Notes under the pieces: model-generated
The model's database searches: none
Told to the model about the DNA's origin: nothing
What the model saw: only the letters and a program-made list of their open reading frames with translations
Source: Dehalococcoidia bacterium
Lineage (GTDB): Bacteria; Chloroflexota; Dehalococcoidia; Dehalococcoidales; E44-bin46
Direction: 5' to 3'
Length of the DNA: 8,456 nt
Assembly (NCBI GenBank): GCA_030634425.1
Contig: DAOWAU010000025.1
Span: 1-8,456 of the forward strand
Shown: positions 1 to 5,515 of the stretch, piece by piece
How positions within the stretch are numbered: the stretch's first letter is position 1
Layout: each line of letters starts with the position of its first letter
Program-made: the position numbers and the translations under genes

Positions 1-1
1 C

Positions 2-340
2 AGTTTTAAGGTTGAGAGAGAAAAACTCGACTCTGCTAAGAAGTTTTTTGCTCGTCGGGGAGCAGCACTTCAGGACAGTTTACGCGACCTTATCGGTGTT
101 GCTGCTGAGTGTGAGGAGTGTCTGGTACTAGAGGAGGAAGGAGCATCAACTAGCGAGTTGCAAAGTGCTTTCGCTACCCTTCTGGCTGCTACTAAGAATG
201 CGTGGCATCTAAATGGCCTCCTTCAGGAGTCAGTGCTGAAGATCGCAAAGATTTGTGAAGTGCCTGCAGACTTTATTATGAATGTGCTGGGCGAGGCACG
301 GCGCATTAAACCGGCATTTGTGCGCAAGGAAAAGGCATAG
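2..340 (+). CDS. C-terminal part of an unrecognised protein (5' end outside the window)
   Basis: The frame is open from the window edge to a TAG stop at 338-340, giving 112 residues with no in-frame ATG or GTG, so the gene most likely begins upstream of the window. I do not recognise the family. The visible part looks soluble and largely helical. It has an acidic stretch around residues 39-51 that includes a Cys-Glu-Glu-Cys motif, no membrane segment, and a basic end (RKEKA). An in-frame TTG at 158 follows a strong purine-rich SD-like run at 131-143, so a short internal start is possible. The spacing of about 14 bases is long and the upstream codons read as normal coding sequence, so I prefer a truncated longer gene. 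It lies 57 bases before degV-1 on the same strand and could share its transcript. Confidence 0.6.
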   Translation, partial: SFKVEREKLDSAKKFFARRGAALQDSLRDLIGVAAECEECLVLEEEGASTSELQSAFATLLAATKNAWHLNGLLQESVLKIAKICEVPADFIMNVLGEARRIKPAFVRKEKA

Positions 341-385
341 TCAATCCGGCGAAGCGGCGAGTAACTAGCCCATTGGTTAGCACAC

Positions 386-392
386 AAGGTGA
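386..392 (+). promoter_or_regulatory. Shine-Dalgarno site that decides the start of degV-1
   Basis: AAGGTGA lies 5 bases before the GTG at 398. The longer alternative start, a GTG at 389, overlaps this site and has no SD of its own. Starting at 398 also makes this DegV the same length (288 residues) as the second one, with the N-terminal TDS/SDS motif at the same position in both. Confidence 0.6.
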
Positions 393-397
393 ATAGT

Positions 398-1264
398 GTG
401 CCAAAATTAGCTATCACCAGTGATTCCGGTTCTATTCTTCCAGAAAAAGCCAGGGAACATGGTTTTACCATGATTCCCTGTCCTGTTATTATGGACGGTA
501 AATCCTATCTGGATACAGAGATAGACATGGATAAGCTCTACGCCCGCTTGGAGACCAAGGAGAACGTGCCTACCACCTCGACGGCTAATATGGGAGAGTT
601 TGCCCAGTTTTTCACTGAGATCGGTGAGAAAGCAGAGGCTATCTTGCATATCTGTATGTCCTCAGTTTTTAGCGGTCACTATAATATTGCTTTGCAAGGC
701 AGGAAACTGGCTGGCGAGAAGATGCCGGGAAAAAGGATTGAGGTGGTTGATACCCGCGCCATGGGGACAGGGGTTGCTCTGGTCGCTATGGAGGCAGCTG
801 AGGCAGCAGCACAGGGCAAGAACATAGACGAGGTTTTGGAGTTGGTCGGTGGCCTCGTACCCCAAGTAAGCGTGCTTCTGGCCCGTGATACCCTTTTCTA
901 TCAAGCGAAAGGGGGGAGGATATTTGAGGCTCGCACCTGGGCTGAAGCCGAGTTAGCCACCAGCTTTAGGTCTATCACTGAGGTGGATGCCTCCACTGGC
1001 GGAGCGCTGAAACCTGTAGCCAGGGCTAAGGCTATAGCCCACATAATGGATAAGCTGGTGGAGATAACCAGAGAGAGGGCTGCGGGCAAAAAGCTAGTGG
1101 GTATTATCGGGCATGCCCGAGTCCCTGACCGGGCTGAGAAGTTGAAGGAGATGCTCCTCGCTGAGGTTCAGTTTGATGAGATTCTTGTTTCCGAGGCATC
1201 GGCAAGTGTGGCGGTTCACGGTGGCATCGGGATTATTGACTACTCCTTCTGCCCTGGAGCCTGA
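398..1264 (+). CDS. DegV family (FakB-like) fatty-acid-binding protein, first copy
   Basis: This 288-residue protein belongs to the DegV/FakB family, soluble proteins that hold one fatty acid while FakA phosphorylates its carboxylate. Family marks in order are SDS at 8-10, PTTST at 58-62, SSVFSG at 88-93 (the serine region that contacts the carboxylate in FakB), DT at 118-119, DTLFYQAKGGRI at 164-175 with Arg174, KPVARAK at 205-211, and a C-terminal HGGIG at 274-278. The last motif is normally HxGPG; the His is kept but the Pro is Ile. The GTG start at 398 is preferred over GTG 389 because of the SD at 386-392 and because it matches the length of the second copy. plsX follows after 54 bases, which supports a lipid role. 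The family assignment is firm. The bound ligand and dependence on FakA are inferred, and no FakA gene is in view. Confidence 0.93.
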   Translation: MPKLAITSDSGSILPEKAREHGFTMIPCPVIMDGKSYLDTEIDMDKLYARLETKENVPTTSTANMGEFAQFFTEIGEKAEAILHICMSSVFSGHYNIALQGRKLAGEKMPGKRIEVVDTRAMGTGVALVAMEAAEAAAQGKNIDEVLELVGGLVPQVSVLLARDTLFYQAKGGRIFEARTWAEAELATSFRSITEVDASTGGALKPVARAKAIAHIMDKLVEITRERAAGKKLVGIIGHARVPDRAEKLKEMLLAEVQFDEILVSEASASVAVHGGIGIIDYSFCPGA

Positions 1265-1318
1265 GCGGACTATTTTTGGTGATAGTTAATTTCTGTTTAT
1301 CAAGAAGAGGGGGATTTG

Positions 1319-2269
1319 ATGGCGAGAGCTAAAAAGAAGGTAAGGGTGGCGGTGGATGCTATGGGTGGTGACTATGCCCCTGATGAGATAGTCAAGGGCG
1401 TGGTCTCGGCTGCGGAAAAGGGTGATGTAGAGATTCTCTTAGTTGGTCCTACAGATATCGTAGAGGCAGAGCTGGCTAAATATGATGTCTCTCGCCTACC
1501 TATTCGCCATGTCCGGGCTGATGACTTTATCGAAGAGGGTGAAAATCCGGCTCTAGCTGTGCGCCGCAAGCCTAATTCCTCTATAGCGGTAACGATGAGG
1601 CTGATGAAAGAAGGAGAGGCGGATGGTTTAGTTAGTGCCGGTCCCACTGGAGCAATAGTCTCCAGTGCCATCCTGTATCTGGGTATGATAGAAGGGGTAG
1701 AGCGTCCTATAATCGGTGGGGCTATCTTTGATGCCGTTCCCAATACGGTACTGCTTGATTGCGGGGTTAACATGGATTGCAAGCCATATCACCTGTTGAC
1801 CTTTGCCGTTCTCGGCTCTGTCTATTGTAAAAAGCTGCTCAATGTGGCCAATCCTACCATAGGCCTATTAAACATTGGCGCCGAGGAGAGCAAGGGCAAT
1901 CAACTGACCAAGGAAACCTACCCTCTCCTCCAGAGAAGCGGTCTGAACTTTATTGGTAATACAGAGGGATTCGAGCTTCTAAGCGGGAAAGCCAATGTTA
2001 TCGTCTGTGACGCTTTTGTCGGCAATGTGCTGTTCAAGTTTGTGGAATCTATAGGCTTATTTAAGGATTCCGCTGGAGCCGATGAGAAGCGTGACTTGGG
2101 TGGTGGTCTCATCTGGGGGGTTAATGGCATTGTGCGCAAGATACACGGGCATAGCCGAGCCCCTCATGTGGCGGTTAAGATACATCATGTCAAGCTGGCG
2201 GTTGAAGTCGACCTGATAGGTGCTATCAAGTCGGAGCTTGCTGCCATAGCTAAGGGACTCAATTTATAA
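1319..2269 (+). CDS. plsX: Phosphate acyltransferase PlsX (shortened form)
   Basis: PlsX converts acyl-ACP and phosphate to acyl-phosphate, the donor used by PlsY in the first step of phosphatidic acid synthesis, and works reversibly on acyl-phosphate made by the Fak system. Family marks in this 316-residue protein are DAMGGDYAPDEIVKG at 13-27, EEGENPALAVRRKPNSS at 72-88, SAGPTGA at 106-112, DCGVN at 147-151, NIGAEESKGNQL at 185-196, DAFVGNV at 231-237, and WGVNGIV with HGHS near 266-279. Two oddities are visible: the usual SAGNTGA reads SAGPTGA, and only 23 residues separate GNV from the GGG at 261-263, where PlsX usually has about 50, so a helical hairpin is missing. ATG 1319 is chosen over TTG 1316 because AAGAGGGGG at 1305-1313 is well placed. 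It sits between two degV genes and is probably cotranscribed with the second. Confidence 0.95.
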   Translation: MARAKKKVRVAVDAMGGDYAPDEIVKGVVSAAEKGDVEILLVGPTDIVEAELAKYDVSRLPIRHVRADDFIEEGENPALAVRRKPNSSIAVTMRLMKEGEADGLVSAGPTGAIVSSAILYLGMIEGVERPIIGGAIFDAVPNTVLLDCGVNMDCKPYHLLTFAVLGSVYCKKLLNVANPTIGLLNIGAEESKGNQLTKETYPLLQRSGLNFIGNTEGFELLSGKANVIVCDAFVGNVLFKFVESIGLFKDSAGADEKRDLGGGLIWGVNGIVRKIHGHSRAPHVAVKIHHVKLAVEVDLIGAIKSELAAIAKGLNL

Positions 2270-2282
2270 AAGAGAGCTCAAA

Positions 2283-3149
2283 ATGAGCAAAGTAGCTGTC
2301 GTTACTGATAGTACCGCTTCTATCCCTCAGGAATTGATTGAGCAATATGGTATCGAGGTCGTTCCCCTTCTCCTTCACGCGGATAACAAGACCTATCGGG
2401 ACACCATAGATATCAAGACCCCTGCTGAGCTATTTCAACTGGTTGAAAAATCAAGCAGGTTCCCCACTACCTCAACGCCATCGCCCGGTGAATTTGCCGA
2501 GGTCTATCGTCGTCTAAGCCGGAAAGCGGATAGTATTTGCACCTTAACCATATCATCGGTTTTGAGTATGACTTTCGGGGCAGCAAGCCAAGCCAAGGAA
2601 ATGCTCAAAAGTGAACTCCCCAATATCAATATAGAGGTATTTGACTCGAAATCTTCAGTAGGCGGTCTGGGATTAATGGTGCTAGCTGCTGCCCGGGCAG
2701 CAGCTTCGGGCCAAGATATGGCAGCGGTAGTTAAGGCGGCTGAAAAGGTAAGGTTAAAGATAAATCATCTATATGTCTTTGATACCCTCTCCTATCTGGC
2801 AAAGAGCGGGCGTATCAGTAAAGCGGCTGCCATGGCGGGCAATATGCTCAGCATGAAACCCATTACCGAGATGCCTACCTCCTTGGGAAAGCCGGTAGTG
2901 GTGGCTAGACCGAGGACTAAAAAGAAGGCGCTCCAAGTATTATTGGGGATGGTTAGACAGAGGGTAGGAACGGCTGAGTCACTCCGTGTTTTGGTTGAGC
3001 ATGTATGCGCTCCGAAGGAAGCGGAGAGGCTTAAAGAAACAGTCCAAGCCCAGTTGGATTGTGATGAGGTCCTCCTGTGCGAGTATAGCCCCCTCTCCTC
3101 GTTGATTGTCGGTCCTGGTGTGGTAGGGCTGAGCTGCTATCAAGAATAA
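2283..3149 (+). CDS. DegV family (FakB-like) fatty-acid-binding protein, second copy
   Basis: This is a second 288-residue DegV/FakB homologue, a diverged paralogue of the gene at 398-1264. Marks in order are TDSTAS at 8-13, PTTST at 61-65, SSVLSM at 91-96, DTLSYLAKSGRISKA at 167-181 (Arg177), MKPI at 191-194, RPRTKKKA at 209-216, and VGPGVVG at 276-282. It fits the family consensus better than the first copy through the middle of the protein. However, the His that precedes VGPG in the HxGPG motif is replaced by Ile275. In S. aureus FakB2, as I recall, that His belongs to the hydrogen-bond network around the fatty-acid carboxylate. The ATG lies 13 bases after the plsX stop with a weak AGAGAG SD, so the two are very likely cotranscribed. 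Binding of a fatty acid is inferred from the family; another lipid or hydrophobic ligand is possible. Confidence 0.94.
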   Translation: MSKVAVVTDSTASIPQELIEQYGIEVVPLLLHADNKTYRDTIDIKTPAELFQLVEKSSRFPTTSTPSPGEFAEVYRRLSRKADSICTLTISSVLSMTFGAASQAKEMLKSELPNINIEVFDSKSSVGGLGLMVLAAARAAASGQDMAAVVKAAEKVRLKINHLYVFDTLSYLAKSGRISKAAAMAGNMLSMKPITEMPTSLGKPVVVARPRTKKKALQVLLGMVRQRVGTAESLRVLVEHVCAPKEAERLKETVQAQLDCDEVLLCEYSPLSSLIVGPGVVGLSCYQE

Positions 3150-3170
3150 CAGCCTACATAGCATCAATGG

Positions 3171-4310
3171 CTACGATTGTAGCATTTGCCAAGATTTTCC
3201 TTCAGTGGTAATAGCCGGGGCAATCACCATCTCAACCTTATGCATTTCCTGAACATTGAAGACACCGCAGGTGCCCATTGCCGTGTGAATAGCCCCGACC
3301 AGGTTCTGGCTACCATCAGTGACTGAAGTGGGACCGAAGAGAATCTGCTCTAATGTCCCGGTAGTACCCACTGCTATTCGGGTTCCTCGGGGGAGTGCCG
3401 GGTGGGGATGGGACATGCCCCAGTGGCAACCCTGCCCCGGTGCCTCTTTGGCTTGAGCTAGAATGGAGCCTATCATTACCGCGTCAGCACCGGCAGCCAG
3501 GGCTTTGCATACATCTCCACCGTTACGAAAACCGCCATCGGTAATTATGGGCACATATTTGCCCGACTCACGCTGATATTCCTCCCTAGCTGCAGCGCAA
3601 TCCATAGTGGCGGTTATCTGGGGGACACCGATGCCGAGAACCTGCCTAGTAGTGCAGGCAGCACCTGGCCCCACCCCTACCAGAACCCCAGAGATCCCCG
3701 TTCTCATCAGCTCTAGACATGCCTTATAGCTGACGCAGTTGCCCACGATAATAGGTATAGGAATAGATTTACGTAGCTCGGGGAAGATGAGCCCGCGATA
3801 GCTTTTTGATATATGCTGGGCAGTGGTAACCGTGGATTGAACTACAAGAATATCGGCTTTAGCTTCGGTAACTATGGGAGCAAAGCGTTTGGTATTGGCA
3901 GGTGTCACGGAAACGGCACATGCCGCCCCTGCTTTTTTGATCGCTTGTATTCTTTCGCCAATAAGGTTCTCCTTAATCGGTTGGGAGTAGACCTTCTGGA
4001 GTAGCGGGGTAACCTCATCCTTGGAGGCTTGGACAATCTCAGACAGTATCTCTTTGGGATTATCATACCGGGTGTTTACTCCATCCAGGTTGAGAACGGC
4101 AAGCCCGCCCAGCTTGCTCATCAGGATGGCGAAGTCGACATCGGTCACGGCATCCATTGCCGCCGCTACAATAGGGGCGGAGAAGGTAAGGCTTTCTATT
4201 TTGAAGTCAACGTTTGTCTGGTCCGGGTTGATGGTTGTGTCTCCAGGAACGAGAGCCACTTCATCAAATCCGTAAGCACGCCGTAACTCTTTAAACTGGG
4301 GAGCAGCCAT
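3171..4310 (-). CDS. guaB3: GuaB3 family IMP dehydrogenase-like protein
   Basis: This 379-residue protein has an IMP dehydrogenase/GMP reductase (beta/alpha)8 barrel without the CBS pair of full-length GuaB, matching the GuaB3 family in size and layout. Visible marks are the N-terminal SAPIVAAAMDAVTD at 44-57, GGLAVLN at 68-74, GVGPGAACTTR at 212-222 with the presumed catalytic Cys219, TDGGFRNGGDVCKALAAGAD at 257-276 (phosphate-binding region), and GSILAQAKEAPG at 281-292. IMP dehydrogenase oxidises IMP to XMP with NAD, the committed step to guanine nucleotides. Some GuaB3 members are active, while actinobacterial ones appear to have lost the Cys, so activity is likely here but inferred. The start CAT at 4308-4310 has an AAAGGGA-type SD about 10 bases upstream. 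The gene stands alone on this strand with its own promoter (4338-4366) and converges on degV-2. Confidence 0.88.
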   Translation of the reverse strand: MAAPQFKELRRAYGFDEVALVPGDTTINPDQTNVDFKIESLTFSAPIVAAAMDAVTDVDFAILMSKLGGLAVLNLDGVNTRYDNPKEILSEIVQASKDEVTPLLQKVYSQPIKENLIGERIQAIKKAGAACAVSVTPANTKRFAPIVTEAKADILVVQSTVTTAQHISKSYRGLIFPELRKSIPIPIIVGNCVSYKACLELMRTGISGVLVGVGPGAACTTRQVLGIGVPQITATMDCAAAREEYQRESGKYVPIITDGGFRNGGDVCKALAAGADAVMIGSILAQAKEAPGQGCHWGMSHPHPALPRGTRIAVGTTGTLEQILFGPTSVTDGSQNLVGAIHTAMGTCGVFNVQEMHKVEMVIAPAITTEGKSWQMLQS

Positions 4311-4337
4311 TTTTTGATATCCCTTTCTTAGAAGGGG

Positions 4338-4366
4338 ACTATATCAGAGGCAAGGGGCAAAGTCAA
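4338..4366 (-). promoter_or_regulatory. Sigma-70-type promoter for the guaB3-like gene
   Basis: On the minus strand, a TTGACT -35 box (4366-4361) and a TATAGT -10 box (4343-4338) are separated by exactly 17 bases, each matching the consensus at five of six positions. Transcription would start near 4331, leaving a leader of about 20 bases before the ATG at 4310, just enough for the AAAGGGA ribosome site. No attenuator or riboswitch fits in such a short leader. The call is from sequence alone. Confidence 0.75.
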
Positions 4367-4404
4367 GGAATTTTAGGGAAGGCGGTCTCATTGGGCAAGT
4401 AGCA

Positions 4405-4433
4405 TAGACGGGTGGTGAATTGTAAGCTATAAT
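4405..4433 (+). promoter_or_regulatory. Sigma-70-type promoter for the rsmI-metG-prenyl synthase operon
   Basis: A perfect TATAAT -10 box (4428-4433) lies 17 bases after TAGACG (4405-4410), which matches the -35 consensus at four of six positions. Transcription would start near 4440, giving a leader of about 20 bases before rsmI. No other good promoter is visible between here and 8132, so it probably drives all four downstream genes. Confidence 0.75.
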
Positions 4434-4437
4434 AGCT
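4425..4437. repeat. Short palindrome overlapping the rightward -10 box
   Basis: AGCTAT and ATAGCT form a perfect 6-base inverted repeat around a single central A and cover the whole TATAAT box. It could be a small operator. A -10 box is itself AT-rich and partly self-complementary, so chance is a real alternative. Confidence 0.35.
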
Positions 4438-4459
4438 AGGCTGGGGAGAAATAAAGGTG

Positions 4460-5272
4460 ATGCCGGCTCTTTATGTGGTGGCTACTCCAATTGGTAATTT
4501 AGAGGATATTTCCTTGCGTAGTCTGCGTACCCTGCGGGAGGTGAAGCTTATCGCTGCTGAGGATACCCGCCGGACGAAGCAGCTTCTGGTTACCTATAAT
4601 ATCAAGACACCGGTGACAAGTTATCATGAGCACAATAAGTGGACTAAAATGGATTATATTCTAAATTACCTTAGCAGTGGGGATGTAGCCCTTGTTTCTG
4701 ATGCCGGGATGCCGGGGATGTCTGACCCTGGGTATGAGTTAATCGTGGCTGCTACCCATCGAGGTATCCCGGTGGTTCCTATTCCCGGGGCTTCTGTGGT
4801 TATCACGGCGCTGGTTGTCTCCGGGCTGCCTGTGGAGAGATTTATCTATCTGGGCTTTCTCCCTCATAAAACTAGCGGCCGACGGCAGCTGCTACAATCG
4901 GCGGCTGATGAGTGTGGCACCATAGTGGCCTTGGAATCTCCGCATCGGCTGCGGGCTGCCCTGAATGATATATTGCGTGTTCTTGGAGATAGAAAGGTAG
5001 CCGTCTGTCGGGAACTTACCAAGATTCATGAGGAGGTTTTTCGAGGGAGGGTAAGCCAAGCCATAGAGCACTTTACTGAGCCGAGGGGAGAGTTTACCCT
5101 GGTTATTGAAGGCAAGGGGGAGGATAAGCCCCAACTGACAGAGGATATTGAGAGACAATTAAGCAGTTTGCGCCAGGCTGGGGCGACAGCTAAAGAGGCG
5201 ATAGCCAAGGTGGCTGGAGAAACGGGGCTGTCAAGGAGGGAGCTGTATCGTGCCTGGCTCAAGTTACTTTGA
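4460..5272 (+). CDS. rsmI: 16S rRNA (cytidine(1402)-2'-O)-methyltransferase RsmI
   Basis: RsmI uses S-adenosylmethionine to methylate the 2'-O of C1402 in 16S rRNA, in the ribosomal P site, helping decoding fidelity. The 270-residue protein has the tetrapyrrole-methylase-type fold with its marks in order: LYVVATPIGNLEDISLRSL at 4-22, IAAEDTRRTK at 31-40, SYHEHN at 54-59, VALVSDAGMPGMSDPGYELI at 76-95 (usually SDAGTPGISDPG), VVPIPGAS at 105-112, ESPHRL at 159-164, and RELTKIHEEVFRG at 184-196. The C-terminal helical domain, about 230-270, includes SRRELYRAWLKL. Length is close to the usual 270-290. ATG 4460 is chosen to match the family start, but GTG 4457 directly before it is better spaced from the GGAG at 4445-4448, so the true start is uncertain by one codon. 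It is the first gene of the operon from the promoter at 4405-4433. Confidence 0.96.
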   Translation: MPALYVVATPIGNLEDISLRSLRTLREVKLIAAEDTRRTKQLLVTYNIKTPVTSYHEHNKWTKMDYILNYLSSGDVALVSDAGMPGMSDPGYELIVAATHRGIPVVPIPGASVVITALVVSGLPVERFIYLGFLPHKTSGRRQLLQSAADECGTIVALESPHRLRAALNDILRVLGDRKVAVCRELTKIHEEVFRGRVSQAIEHFTEPRGEFTLVIEGKGEDKPQLTEDIERQLSSLRQAGATAKEAIAKVAGETGLSRRELYRAWLKLL

Positions 5273-5281
5273 GGTTCTGGA

Positions 5282-5287
5282 GAGGAG
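5282..5287 (+). promoter_or_regulatory. Strong Shine-Dalgarno site of the small CxxC gene
   Basis: GAGGAG lies 6 bases before the ATG at 5294. It supports that start over the in-frame ATG at 5309 and is the main sign that this 73-codon frame is really translated. Confidence 0.65.
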
Positions 5288-5293
5288 TAAGCG

Positions 5294-5515
5294 ATGCACC
5301 GAGGATGTATGTCTTTAGGGAATGTTCGGTGTGACGAGTGTCACCGAGTTATTCCCCAAGCAGAGCGTTATTTGGTTATTGAGGAGAAAGATGCCACATC
5401 GCACCTATGCGTGGATTGTGGCCTGAAGAAGGGTTATGCTCGCTATAAAGAGGACAAGGGTGAGCGGATACTAACCTTCTTCCCTGAGGAGTACGGGTTA
5501 GAGAGAGAGTTGTGA
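5294..5515 (+). CDS. Small double-CxxC (putative zinc-ribbon) protein
   Basis: This 73-residue protein is of unknown function. CDEC at 13-16 and CVDC at 39-42 are spaced 22 residues apart, as in a four-cysteine zinc ribbon, and a further Cys5 lies near the N-terminus. A hydrophobic-charged stretch (residues 26-32) lies between the pairs, and a charged tail rich in Lys and Glu follows. There is no signal peptide or membrane segment, so it should be cytoplasmic. A strong SD (5282-5287) supports the ATG at 5294. It begins 21 bases after rsmI, and its TGA overlaps the metG GTG by four bases, so metG translation is probably coupled to it. A nucleic-acid-binding or translation-linked role would fit that context but is only inferred. 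I cannot assign a named family. Confidence 0.8.
   Translation: MHRGCMSLGNVRCDECHRVIPQAERYLVIEEKDATSHLCVDCGLKKGYARYKEDKGERILTFFPEEYGLEREL

Noticed and set aside
341..397. Possible terminator or promoter before degV-1
   Set aside because: Short GC-rich pairings (CCG/CGG) and a four-base TAAC/GTTA pairing are too weak, there is no T-run, and no convincing -35/-10 pair is present.
1279..1302. TGATA/TATCA inverted repeat and a TTGGTG box before plsX, considered as a hairpin or promoter
   Set aside because: The stem is only five base pairs with a 13-base loop, and no -10 box stands at the right distance from TTGGTG, so neither a terminator nor a promoter is supported.
1372..1782. 136-codon open frame on the minus strand inside plsX
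   Set aside because: It lies wholly antisense to well-conserved PlsX motifs, has Ser/Pro/Thr-rich low-quality composition and no recognisable domain; it is a shadow of the real gene.
3150..3170. Possible bidirectional terminator between degV-2 and guaB3
   Set aside because: The 21-base gap contains no inverted repeat of useful length.
4021..4286. Two overlapping plus-strand frames of about 85 codons
   Set aside because: Both are antisense to the conserved N-terminal part of the GuaB3-like protein and have no SD or family features.
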